From Aeromicrobium sp. CnD17-E (lineage in GTDB: Bacteria; Actinomycetota; Actinomycetes; Propionibacteriales; Nocardioidaceae): a stretch of 54,257 bases of DNA. Numbering within the stretch: position 1 is the first letter of the stretch; the number at the start of each line of letters is the position of its first letter. Below the pieces are notes generated by a model that saw only the letters and a list, made by a program, of their open reading frames with translations, did not search any database and had not been told where the DNA came from. The position numbers and the translations under genes are program-made. Positions 14,789 to 22,630 of this stretch are shown here, piece by piece. The DNA lies in contig NZ_JAMXRU010000012.1 of the NCBI RefSeq assembly GCF_024124745.1, forward strand, positions 1 through 54,257, written 5' to 3'.

Positions 14789-16036
14789 ATGAAGATCCTG
14801 CTGGTCGGCTCCGGCGGCGTCGGCGCCGCCTTCACGGCCATCGCCGCACGTCGCGACTTCTTCGAGCTCGTGGTCGTCGCCGACTACGACGAGGCGCGCG
14901 CCCGCGCCGCCGTCGACGCCCTCGACGACGAGCGCTTCGTGGCAGCCCGCGTCGACGCGTCGTCGGCCGACGACGTCGCGGCCCTGTGCCGCGAGCACGA
15001 CGTCACCCACGTCATGAACGCCGTCGACCCGCGGTTCGTCATGTCGATCTTCGACGGTGCGTTCGCCGCGGGCGCCGACTACCTCGACATGGCGATGTCG
15101 CTGTCGACACGGCACCCCGAGGAGCCGTACGCCAAGGTCGGCAAGAAGCTCGGCGACGACCAGTTCGCCGTCGCCGACCAGTGGGAGTCGGCTGGTCGTC
15201 TCGCCCTCGTCGGCATGGGCGTGGAGCCGGGCCTCTCCGACGTGTTCGCCCGGTACGCGGCCGACCACCTGTTCAGCGAGATCCGTGACCTGGGCACCCG
15301 CGACGGCGCCAACCTGGCGGTGCACGACGAGCACGGCAACGAGGTGTTCGCGCCGTCGTTCTCGATCTGGACGACCATCGAGGAGTGCCTCAACCCGCCG
15401 GTGGTCTGGGAGAGGGCGCGCGCCGACGAGCCCGACGGCGGCTGGTTCGTGACACCCCCGTTCTCCGAACCCGAGGTGTTCGACTTCCCCGAGGGCATCG
15501 GGCCCGTCGAGTGCGTCAACGTCGAGCACGAGGAGGTGCTCCTCATGCCCCGCTGGGTCGACGCCGAGCGGGTCACGTTCAAGTACGGGCTGGGGGAGGA
15601 CTTCATCACCGTGCTCAAGGCCCTGCACGACGTCGGGCTCGACAGCACGACCCCCGTCCGCGTGCCGTCGGCCGGCGGAGCGGTCGAGGTGTCCCCGCGC
15701 GACGTCGTCGCCGCCTGCCTGCCCGACCCCTCGACCATCGGCCCGCGCATGACCGGCAAGACCTGCGCCGGGCTCTGGATCACCGGCACCGGCAAGGACG
15801 GGCAGGAGCGCGAGACCTACCTGTACCACGTCGTCGACAACGAGTGGGCCATGCAGGAGTACGGGCACCAGTGCGTCGTGTGGCAGACCGCCGTGAACCC
15901 GGTGGTCGCGCTCGAGCTGCTCGCCGACGGCACCTGGAGCGGGGCGGGGGTGCTCGGCCCCGAGGCCTTCGACGCGGTGCCGTTCCTGGAGCTGCTCACC
16001 GCCTACGGCTCCCCGTGGGGCCAGCGGGACTCCTGA
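14789..16036 (+). CDS. Saccharopine dehydrogenase-like NAD(P)-dependent enzyme
   Basis: 415 residues. The N-terminal Rossmann motif is LLVGSGGVGAAFTAIAA, followed by an acidic strand end (VVADYD) and the family's VTHVMNAVDPRF region. The overall form matches the saccharopine dehydrogenase / carboxy(nor)spermidine dehydrogenase family, whose members reductively couple or split secondary-amine adducts of amino acids. With the adjacent permease and amine aminotransferase it fits lysine, polyamine or related diamine metabolism; which reaction is an inference. AGGAGAG lies just before the ATG. The promoter is probably that of the permease gene. Confidence 0.8.
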   Translation: MKILLVGSGGVGAAFTAIAARRDFFELVVVADYDEARARAAVDALDDERFVAARVDASSADDVAALCREHDVTHVMNAVDPRFVMSIFDGAFAAGADYLDMAMSLSTRHPEEPYAKVGKKLGDDQFAVADQWESAGRLALVGMGVEPGLSDVFARYAADHLFSEIRDLGTRDGANLAVHDEHGNEVFAPSFSIWTTIEECLNPPVVWERARADEPDGGWFVTPPFSEPEVFDFPEGIGPVECVNVEHEEVLLMPRWVDAERVTFKYGLGEDFITVLKALHDVGLDSTTPVRVPSAGGAVEVSPRDVVAACLPDPSTIGPRMTGKTCAGLWITGTGKDGQERETYLYHVVDNEWAMQEYGHQCVVWQTAVNPVVALELLADGTWSGAGVLGPEAFDAVPFLELLTAYGSPWGQRDS

Positions 16037-16050
16037 TCCTGCGCAGGCCC

Positions 16051-16114
16051 TAGGGTGAGGGCAAGCAGAACGGCCCAGCCGTAGGGGTCGTCGGGACCAG
16101 AATGGAGCACCGCC
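16051..16114 (+). promoter_or_regulatory. thrS promoter (TAGGGT) and short leader
   Basis: TAGGGT (16051-16056) lies about 60 bases before the thrS ATG and is not followed by a start codon at leaderless distance, so thrS has a short leader with a Shine-Dalgarno GGAG at 16104-16107. I see no T-box-like structure. Confidence 0.4.
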
Positions 16115-18100
16115 ATGTCCGTCACCGTGCACGTCGCCGCCGAGGCGGGGGCCGAGGCAGCACCCCAGACCGTCGACGAGGGGACGAAGGCGTGGCAGCT
16201 CTTCGCCGAGCAGCCCGACGTCGTCGCCGCGCGCATCGACGGCGACCTGCGTGACCTGTCGACGCTGCTCGCCGAGGGCCAGACCGTGGTCCCGGTGACG
16301 CTCGACAGCCCCGACGGCCTCGACATCCTGCGCCACTCCACCGCGCACGTCATGGCCCAGGCCGTGCAGGAGCTGTTCCCGGAGGCCAAGCTCGGCATCG
16401 GCCCGCCGATCACCGACGGCTTCTACTACGACTTCGACGTCGCCGAGCCGTTCAAGCCTGAGGACCTGCAGGCCATCGAGTCGCGCATGAAGAAGATCGT
16501 CAAGGAGGGCCAGCGCTTCGACCGTCGCGAGATCAGCGACGACGCCGCGCGCGAGGAGCTCGCCGACGAGCCGTACAAGCTCGAGCTCATCGGCCTGAAG
16601 TCGAGCGCCGGCTCCACCGAGGGCGCGAGCGTCGAGGTCGGCGAGGGCGGCCTCAGCATCTACGACAACGTCAAGCGCGACGGATCGTTGGCCTGGAAGG
16701 ACCTCTGCCGCGGGCCGCACCTGCCCACGACGAAGCGCATCCCCGCCTTCCGGCTCATGCGCTCGGCCGCCGCGTACTGGCGCGGCGACGAGAAGAACAA
16801 GCAGCTGCAGCGCATCTACGGCACCGCCTGGCCCACCAAGGAGGCGCAGGAGGAGTACCTGCACCGCCTCGAGGAGGCGCAGCGTCGCGACCACCGCCGC
16901 CTCGGCACCGAGCTCGACCTGTTCTCCTTCCCCGACGAGATCGGCTCCGGCCTGCCCGTCTTCCACCCGCGCGGTGGCGTGATCAAGCGCGAGATGGAGG
17001 ACTACGTCCGTCGTCGGCACATCGAGGAGGGCTTCGAGTACGTCGGCACCCCGCACATCGCCAAGGAGGGCCTGTTCCACACGTCGGGCCACCTGCCGTA
17101 CTACGGCGAGGGGATGTTCCCGGCGCTCGACGTCGACGGCCAGGACTACCGCCTCAAGGCGATGAACTGCCCGATGCACAACATCATCTACCGCTCCCGG
17201 CAGCGCTCCTACCGCGAGCTGCCGCTGCGGTTCTTCGAGTTCGGGCACGTGTACCGCAACGAGAAGTCCGGCGTCATCCACGGCCTCACGCGCGTGCGCG
17301 GCTTCGCGCAGGACGACTCGCACTCCTACGTCACCCCCGAGCAGGCGCCCGACGAGGTGCGTCACCTGCTGAACTTCATGCTCAGCCTGCTGCGCGACTT
17401 CGGCCTCGACGACTTCTACCTCGAGCTGTCGACCCGCGACGCGTCGAAGGACAAGTTCATCGGGTCCGACGAGGACTGGGAGCTCGCCACCCAGGTGCTC
17501 GCCGACGTGGCCGCCGAGACCGGGATCGAGCTCGTGCCCGACCCGGGCGGCGCGGCCTACTACGGCCCGAAGATCTCGGTGCAGGCGCGCGACGCGATCG
17601 GTCGCACCTGGCAGATGGGCACGGTGCAGTACGACTTCAACCAGCCAGCGCCGGAGCGGTTCAACCTGGAGTACGTGGCCGCCGACGGCACGCGCAAGCA
17701 GCCGGTGATGATCCACTCCGCGAAGTTCGGCTCGATCGAGCGGTTCCTCGGCGTGCTCGTGGAGCACTACGCCGGCGCCTTCCCTCCGTGGCTCGCGCCC
17801 GTCCAGGCGGTCGGGATCCCCGTCGCCGAGCGGCACTCGGACTACCTGCACACGCTCGGCCAGCGGCTCCGCGGTGCGGGCATCCGCTTCGAGGTCGACG
17901 ACTCCGACGAGCGCATGCAGAAGAAGATCCGCACCGCCCAGACGCAGAAGGTGCCCTTCATGCTGCTCGTCGGCGACCGCGACATCGAGGCCGACGCCGT
18001 CTCGTTCCGCTACCGCAACGGCGAGCAGGAGAACGGGGTGCCCGTCGACGACGCGGTCCGGCGCATCCTCGAGGCCGTGGCGTCGCGCGAGCAGGTCTGA
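16115..18100 (+). CDS. thrS: Threonyl-tRNA synthetase
   Basis: 661 residues, full length. Order of domains: a degenerate TGS-like N-terminus (1-65), the editing domain with [10 protein letters not shown] and HLPTT, the class II catalytic core, and the C-terminal anticodon-binding domain ([20 protein letters not shown]). The core shows motif 2 ([13 protein letters not shown]), the zinc-binding cysteine of MNCPMH and motif 3 ([17 protein letters not shown]). It charges tRNA-Thr in the cytoplasm. It begins the conserved actinobacterial group thrS-HIT-pgsA, here interrupted by one extra gene. Confidence 0.97.
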   Translation: MSVTVHVAAEAGAEAAPQTVDEGTKAWQLFAEQPDVVAARIDGDLRDLSTLLAEGQTVVPVTLDSPDGLDILRHSTAHVMAQAVQELFPEAKLGIGPPITDGFYYDFDVAEPFKPEDLQAIESRMKKIVKEGQRFDRREISDDAAREELADEPYKLELIGLKSSAGSTEGASVEVGEGGLSIYDNVKRDGSLAWKDLCRGPHLPTTKRIPAFRLMRSAAAYWRGDEKNKQLQRIYGTAWPTKEAQEEYLHRLEEAQRRDHRRLGTELDLFSFPDEIGSGLPVFHPRGGVIKREMEDYVRRRHIEEGFEYVGTPHIAKEGLFHTSGHLPYYGEGMFPALDVDGQDYRLKAMNCPMHNIIYRSRQRSYRELPLRFFEFGHVYRNEKSGVIHGLTRVRGFAQDDSHSYVTPEQAPDEVRHLLNFMLSLLRDFGLDDFYLELSTRDASKDKFIGSDEDWELATQVLADVAAETGIELVPDPGGAAYYGPKISVQARDAIGRTWQMGTVQYDFNQPAPERFNLEYVAADGTRKQPVMIHSAKFGSIERFLGVLVEHYAGAFPPWLAPVQAVGIPVAERHSDYLHTLGQRLRGAGIRFEVDDSDERMQKKIRTAQTQKVPFMLLVGDRDIEADAVSFRYRNGEQENGVPVDDAVRRILEAVASREQV

Positions 18101-18173
18101 GCGGCGCCGGCCTGTCCGTACGGCTCTCGCCCTCGTTCCCGGTGATCCGGGGACGGGGGCGACGTCGTTGCCC

Positions 18174-18179
18174 TAGGGT
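18174..18179 (+). promoter_or_regulatory. Leaderless -10 element (TAGGGT)
   Basis: TAGGGT ends 6 bases before the GTG at 18186. Confidence 0.5.
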
Positions 18180-18185
18180 CGCGCC

Positions 18186-19607
18186 GTGAGCAGACGCATC
18201 CTCGCAGCAGTCAACGGTCGCCCGCTCGTTCTTGGCCTCGCCCTCCTGCTCGCCGTCGGCCTTCTCGGGCCCGCGGCTGCACCTGCCGCCGCTGGGGATG
18301 CCTACATCGGCCCGGTCGGGCCACGGACCCGATGCGTGGAGTGGGCCGACCCGTTGCAGCTTCCCGTCGTGCGCTCCGTCGGGGCTGACGGGCCTCGCAC
18401 CGGCCAGCTGATTAGGTGGGAGTACCGCACCAGCTCGAACGGTCCGTACGTCTCCACGGACGCCGTTGCCGTGCGGGAGGACGGCCTGGCCGTCCCGCCG
18501 CCCGTGGAGGCATCGCTGGGTGAGACGGGGCATGGCGACGTCCGATTCCTCGTCCTGGTCGGCGACACGTGGCACTACCTGAACGCGACCGTCTTCTACC
18601 ACCCGTCCCGCTCCGTTCTTCTGCGTGAAGCCTCGGTGCAGGTCAGCGCACCAGCGACCAAGAAGTGGTCTCACGGCGTCGACGTGCTGGGGCTCTCGCC
18701 GCTCTACGAGGTGGCCGACGAGTCCGGAGCCTGCGCCGAGGCGCCAGCGCGCGACGTGCAGCTGGAGGTCTGGGCAACTCACGGGATCACGGGTCAGCGC
18801 ACGCTGCTCGGCCGGGTCGACGTGAATCGTCGCGTCTGGAGCCTCATGACCTATCCGCCGACCACCGGCCCCTTCTCCCTCACCGTCGAGCAGGTCCGAG
18901 CCGGGCAACGGCGCCAGGTCGCCGACACCGCGAACGTCACCCTCGTTCCCGACGACACGCGACTGGGCGTCACGGTGCCGGAAGCACGAGCCCACTCGCT
19001 GGGTCGTCGCCGCCAGGACGTGTGGTGGATGCCCCGCGGGACGCGCTTCACGCTCGTGGTGACGCAGCATCAGCAGTACTGGCGCCCGGTCGAGCTCGAC
19101 GGTCCCTCGAGGATCGTCACCGCGCGGTTCACGGGGTGGGGTGCGCGGGCGGCCACGACCCTGTCCGACATCGTGCTGACTCGTGGCACCGACTTCCGCA
19201 TCGGGCGACAGGATCACGTCATGCGCGGAGGTGGCCACGTCGAGCTCGCCTCCGCCGTTACCGCGACCGAGTCGGCGGGTCGGGTCGGTGCGGACGTCCG
19301 ACTGCTGCCCCGCCCGTCGTTTCCCTCACGCACCACGCGAGCGCGGGCCTACCATCCCGTCACCCGCACCGTGACAGTGAAGGACGGAGCGGGACTGAAG
19401 GCGTGGCTCGAGCTGAGGACCCGGGACGGCTGGTCGTCCGCCGGTCCGGAGCGCACGATCGGCAAGGACGGTCGGGTCCGCCTCCGCCTCGACAACGACA
19501 CTCGACGCACGCGACAGTACCGACTCACCATCTGGGCTCCGTCCTATGACGGCGGACTGGAGCAGATCATGGTGGCGCGCGGTCGTTGGACCATCCAGAA
19601 CCGGTGA
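18186..19607 (+). CDS. Secreted protein of unknown function
   Basis: 473 residues. The N-terminus has a Sec signal peptide (basic MSRRILAAVNGR, hydrophobic core to about residue 32, Ala-rich cleavage region APAAAGDA). The mature part is rich in beta-strand-like segments with many Trp, Tyr, Val and Thr; several short blocks recall immunoglobulin-like or stalk domains of actinobacterial exported proteins (for example LTIWAPSYDGG near the C-terminus). No catalytic motif is visible. Codon use is somewhat less GC-biased at third positions than in its neighbours. It has its own leaderless promoter and lies between thrS and the HIT gene, which are adjacent in mycobacteria, so it looks inserted. Confidence 0.75.
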   Translation: MSRRILAAVNGRPLVLGLALLLAVGLLGPAAAPAAAGDAYIGPVGPRTRCVEWADPLQLPVVRSVGADGPRTGQLIRWEYRTSSNGPYVSTDAVAVREDGLAVPPPVEASLGETGHGDVRFLVLVGDTWHYLNATVFYHPSRSVLLREASVQVSAPATKKWSHGVDVLGLSPLYEVADESGACAEAPARDVQLEVWATHGITGQRTLLGRVDVNRRVWSLMTYPPTTGPFSLTVEQVRAGQRRQVADTANVTLVPDDTRLGVTVPEARAHSLGRRRQDVWWMPRGTRFTLVVTQHQQYWRPVELDGPSRIVTARFTGWGARAATTLSDIVLTRGTDFRIGRQDHVMRGGGHVELASAVTATESAGRVGADVRLLPRPSFPSRTTRARAYHPVTRTVTVKDGAGLKAWLELRTRDGWSSAGPERTIGKDGRVRLRLDNDTRRTRQYRLTIWAPSYDGGLEQIMVARGRWTIQNR

Positions 19608-19654
19608 CATCGCACCACCGCGTCGGTCCCGGCAGGCGCAGCGAACCCCTCGTC

Positions 19655-19660
19655 TAGGGT
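19655..19660 (+). promoter_or_regulatory. Leaderless -10 element (TAGGGT)
   Basis: TAGGGT ends 6 bases before the GTG at 19667; it drives the HIT-pgsA pair. Confidence 0.5.
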
Positions 19661-19666
19661 GGTCGG

Positions 19667-20206
19667 GTGAGCCTCGACGACCGCCTGGAGCGTCTCTGGG
19701 TGCCGTACCGCATGTCCTACGTGCGCGGCGAGGAGCCCGAGCCCGACGACACCTGCCCCTTCTGCCGCATCGCGGCCGGGGGAGCGCAGTCCGAGCTCGT
19801 CGTGCACCGCGGTGCCACCTGCTTCGTCGTGCTCAACCTCTACCCGTACAACCCCGGGCACCTCATGGTCGTGCCGAACCGGCACGTCGCCGACTACACC
19901 GAGCTCACGGCCGACGAGACCGCCGAGGTCGCGGCCCTGACGCAGACGGCGCTGCGCACCATCCGCGCCGTGTCGGCGCCGCAGGGGTTCAACGTCGGCC
20001 TGAACCTGGGCGGCGTGGCCGGCGGGTCGCTGTCGCAGCACCTGCACCAGCACGTCGTGCCGCGCTGGTCCGGCGACGCCAACTTCATGACCGTGCTCGG
20101 CCGCACCAAGACGCTGCCGCAGCTGCTCGAGGACACCCGCGACCTGCTGGCCGAGGCCTGGCCCGCAGCCCCCACCACCACTTCGACCACCCTTGGGGAC
20201 GTCTGA
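19667..20206 (+). CDS. HIT-family nucleotide hydrolase/phosphorylase (Ap4A phosphorylase-like)
   Basis: 179 residues. CPFC (residues 30-33) is a zinc-ligand-like pair and HLHQHVVPRW (125-134) is the histidine triad whose middle His forms the nucleotidyl intermediate. The length and the position between thrS and pgsA match mycobacterial Rv2613c, reported as a diadenosine tetraphosphate phosphorylase, so the same activity is likely here. Its TGA overlaps the ATG of the next gene (TGATG), giving translational coupling with the phosphatidyltransferase. Confidence 0.88.
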   Translation: MSLDDRLERLWVPYRMSYVRGEEPEPDDTCPFCRIAAGGAQSELVVHRGATCFVVLNLYPYNPGHLMVVPNRHVADYTELTADETAEVAALTQTALRTIRAVSAPQGFNVGLNLGGVAGGSLSQHLHQHVVPRWSGDANFMTVLGRTKTLPQLLEDTRDLLAEAWPAAPTTTSTTLGDV

Positions 20207-20844
20207 TGCTCGAACGCTTCCGCCAGTTCTGGACCAACGTGTGGTCCCCGCTGGCCGACCTCCTGCTGCGCCTCGGCGTGAAGCCCGACCACGTGACCAT
20301 CGTCGGCACGCTCGGCGTCAGCGCCGGCGCCCTGTGGTTCTTCCCGCGCGGGCAGTTCTTCGTCGGCGTCATGGTGGTCACGGCGTTCGTGTTCAGCGAC
20401 CTCATGGACGGCTACATGGCCCGCAAGTCCGGGCAGTCGTCGAAGTGGGGGGCGTTCCTGGACTCCACGCTCGACCGGGTCGGCGACGCGGCCGTCTTCG
20501 GCGGCCTGCTGCTCTACTACACGCGCCCCGACGCGGAGTCGACGCTCGGCCCGGCCGAGCTGTACCTCGGCCTCAGCCTCGCCTGCCTCGTGCTCGGCAG
20601 CCTCACGTCGTACGCCCGCGCCCGCGCCGAGAGCCTCGGCATGCAGGCCAAGGGCGGCATCGCCGAGCGCGCCGACCGGCTCGTCGCCATCCTCGTCATG
20701 ACCGGCTTCTCCGGCCTCCTCGACCTCCCCGTGCTGCGCGAGGTGACCCTGTGGGCTCTCGCCCTCGCCAGCCTCGTCACCGTCTTCCAGCGCATGGCGA
20801 TCGTCCACCGCCAGGCCGTGCAGCAGCCGGGTCTGGACGTCTGA
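20206..20844 (+). CDS. pgsA: CDP-alcohol phosphatidyltransferase (phosphatidylinositol-phosphate synthase-like)
   Basis: 212 residues, about six membrane helices. The CDP-alcohol phosphotransferase signature is complete: D65-x2-D68-G-x2-A-R-x8-G82-x3-D86-x3-D90 (SDLMDGYMAR onward). These aspartates bind the metal ions. By synteny with mycobacterial pgsA1 it should join CDP-diacylglycerol to inositol-1-phosphate, the first step to phosphatidylinositol and its mannosides; a phosphatidylglycerol-phosphate synthase is the alternative. In mycobacteria the mannoside genes follow directly; here they do not, and the gene is followed by repeat element A. Confidence 0.88.
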   Translation: MLERFRQFWTNVWSPLADLLLRLGVKPDHVTIVGTLGVSAGALWFFPRGQFFVGVMVVTAFVFSDLMDGYMARKSGQSSKWGAFLDSTLDRVGDAAVFGGLLLYYTRPDAESTLGPAELYLGLSLACLVLGSLTSYARARAESLGMQAKGGIAERADRLVAILVMTGFSGLLDLPVLREVTLWALALASLVTVFQRMAIVHRQAVQQPGLDV

Positions 20845-21040
20845 CGTCGTCGGCGCGGCTTTCTGCTTGACCTGCGGCTGCGTCGGTGTGGGTCGGACTC
20901 CAGGTGGGGCTGCGTTGGCGCGGCCTCGACTCGACCTGCGTTCCGGAAGGGCCTCGACCGGGCGGCTGGGAGCGGCGGCGGCTCGGGTTCTCGGGCTGCG
21001 GCTCGCGTGGGACGCAAGAGTCTGCGCTTGCGCTGGCCAT

Positions 21041-21088
21041 CGGTGGATCTGCAACCTTCTGAGCGCTCTACAGGTGGCAGATCCACCG
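21041..21088. repeat. Element A hairpin 1
   Basis: 17-bp arms (21041-21057 with 21072-21088) with one mismatch; the 14-base loop contains GAGCGCTC. Conserved in the other three copies. Confidence 0.85.
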
Positions 21089-21118
21089 CCGACAGGGCTA
21101 GACGTGGTAATGATGCTT

Positions 21119-21146
21119 CCTTCTCGTGGACCGTGCCACGAGAAGG
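21119..21146. repeat. Element A hairpin 2
   Basis: Perfect 11-bp arms CCTTCTCGTGG/CCACGAGAAGG with loop ACCGTG. Confidence 0.85.
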
Positions 21147-21543
21147 GAGAAGCGCTGCCCGCCCCACCCCAAAGTGCACCCAACCTTCTTCCTTCGTGCG
21201 CTTGAGGCTGGACGCTTCTGCGTTGGTGACGGGATCCCGTAGCAGACGCAGCATCCTCGGTGTTCAGCACACGAACGCAGCATCGTGCGTCCACCCCGAG
21301 CGCGACCCGCGGCCCGAGAGCCCGACCCAGCGCTGTTTCAAGCCGTCCGGTCGAGGCCCTTTCGGAGACCACCCCCAGCGCCAGCCGAGGCAGCGCACCG
21401 GCAAGACGACGCCCCTGCGGCAGCGCACCAGCACGACGAGACCCCCTGCGGCAGCGCAGCAGCACGACGAGACCTCCACGTCAGCGGGACAGCAAGACAT
21501 CCGATCACCATCACGAAGGTGCGCCGAGAAACCATGACACCAT

Positions 21544-21556
21544 CAATGTGACATTG
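21544..21556. promoter_or_regulatory. Candidate operator CAATGTGACATTG
   Basis: A perfect palindrome (6-bp arms, 1-base centre) lying 3 bases upstream of the -35 box of the diiron oxygenase promoter. The cognate regulator is not encoded adjacent to it. Confidence 0.45.
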
Positions 21557-21559
21557 GTC

Positions 21560-21588
21560 TTGACACATAGCGACGGCCGTCACATACT
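21560..21588 (+). promoter_or_regulatory. Promoter of the diiron oxygenase operon
   Basis: Consensus -35 TTGACA (21560-21565), 17-bp spacer, -10 CATACT (21583-21588), then 6 bases to the ATG at 21595 with no Shine-Dalgarno: a strong leaderless promoter. Confidence 0.65.
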
Positions 21589-21594
21589 CGCGGT

Positions 21595-22629
21595 ATGACC
21601 CTCATGGACGAGCAGGATCTCGACCGCACCCAGGAGAGCCTGGCGTCGCTCGCGACGCCCGAGTACGAGGCGACGCTCCGGGCCCTGTCGCAGGCGTCCG
21701 TCGACCGGAACTTCGACGCGTTCGTCGACGTCCCGTGGGACGACCCCGACTTCCGCATCGACCCCAGCGACCGGCACTGGGTGCTCACCGAGGCCGACCC
21801 GCTCGGACGCCACCCCTGGTACCAGAACCTGCCGGTCGAGCGGCAGATCGAGATCGGGATGTGGCGCTACGCCAACATCTTCAAGGTGGGTCTGCAGTTC
21901 GAGAACCTGCTGATCCGCGGCATCATGCAGTACGTCTTCACCCGCCCGAACGGGTCGGCCGAGTTCCGCTACCTCACCCACGAGGCGACGGAGGAGTGCC
22001 ACCACACGCAGATGTTCCAGGAGTGCGTCAACCGCATCGGCGCCGACGTCCCGGGCATGCCGCGCTGGATGCGGGCGCTGCACGGTGTCATCCCGCTGTT
22101 CGCGTCCCGCTACCCGCTCGGCTTCTTCATCGCGGTGCTGGCCGGCGAGGAGCCGATCGACCACACGCAGAAGCGGATGCTGCGCGAGGGCACGAACCTG
22201 CCGCCGGTCATGCGTCGCATCATGCAGATCCACGTCGCGGAGGAGGCACGCCACATCTCCTTCGCCCACGCCTACGTCATGCGCAGCGGCCCCCACCTCG
22301 GGAAGGTCGACCGCTGGATCATGTCGATGCTCTTCCCGATCATCATGCGCGTCGCCGGCGACCTCATCCTCGTCCCGCCGAAGGAGCTGCGCACCCAGAT
22401 GGGCGTGCCGCAGGAGGTCATCGACGAGCTCTACTGGGACGCGCCCGAGTCCCGCGAGTTCCTCGCCGAGCTGTTCAGCGACGTGCGCATGCTGGCCGAG
22501 GAGTCGACGCTCATGACGCGCTCGTCGCGCTGGATGTGGCGGTGGCTGAAGATCGACGGTCGCCCGTCGCGCTACCGCAGCGAGCCGCCGGCGCGGCTGA
22601 CCGACCCGTCCCCGGTCGGTCCGTCCTGA
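21595..22629 (+). CDS. AurF/CmlI-type diiron oxygenase
   Basis: 344 residues. The diiron ligand pattern of the AurF family is complete: E103 (QFENLL), the ExxH of HEATEECHHTQMF (residues 129-141), E185/E186 (AGEEPID), and H213-x3-E217-x2-H220 in HVAEEARH. AurF and CmlI oxidise aromatic amines to nitro groups; relatives act on other amines or as fatty-acid-type oxygenases, so the substrate is open. It is soluble apart from hydrophobic helices typical of the ferritin-like fold. The next gene, a ferredoxin/ferredoxin-reductase fusion starting 1 base after its stop, is the obvious electron source. The promoter and a palindromic operator lie directly upstream. Confidence 0.85.
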   Translation: MTLMDEQDLDRTQESLASLATPEYEATLRALSQASVDRNFDAFVDVPWDDPDFRIDPSDRHWVLTEADPLGRHPWYQNLPVERQIEIGMWRYANIFKVGLQFENLLIRGIMQYVFTRPNGSAEFRYLTHEATEECHHTQMFQECVNRIGADVPGMPRWMRALHGVIPLFASRYPLGFFIAVLAGEEPIDHTQKRMLREGTNLPPVMRRIMQIHVAEEARHISFAHAYVMRSGPHLGKVDRWIMSMLFPIIMRVAGDLILVPPKELRTQMGVPQEVIDELYWDAPESREFLAELFSDVRMLAEESTLMTRSSRWMWRWLKIDGRPSRYRSEPPARLTDPSPVGPS

Positions 22630-22630
22630 C

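Larger units (their letters stand above)
20866..21500. repeat. Dispersed quasi-palindromic element, copy A
   Basis: Non-coding interval after pgsA that is one of four related copies in the window. Left part: 32-bp-spaced units (near 20871, 20903, 20935), then a segment ending in GGGCCTCGACCGGGC. Centre: hairpin 1 (21041-21088), hairpin 2 (21119-21146) and a region with the 12-bp palindrome ACGGGATCCCGT (21229-21240). Right part: the mirror of the left boundary (CGGTCGAGGCCCTTTCGGAG) and CAGCGCA units at 21391, 21421, 21452 and 21482 (spacing 30-31). A 50-odd-base block around hairpin 1 is identical to copy C. Long open frames cross it but their unit length is not a multiple of three, so they are not genes. 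Confidence 0.85.

Noticed and set aside
16051-16114. T-box or other riboswitch upstream of thrS
   Set aside because: The leader is only about 50 bases and shows no specifier loop or T-box motif.
13097-17851. A 1,584-codon open frame antisense to the permease, dehydrogenase and thrS genes
   Set aside because: Such frames are common opposite GC-rich genes. The sense strand encodes three well-recognised proteins across the same span.
20866-21500. Long open frames on both strands through repeat element A (and likewise B and C)
   Set aside because: The array period is 31-32 bp, not a multiple of three, the same DNA is open in several frames, and translations are Arg/Ala/Gly/Ser/Pro-rich with no domain pattern. 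The copies conserve DNA stems rather than a protein.
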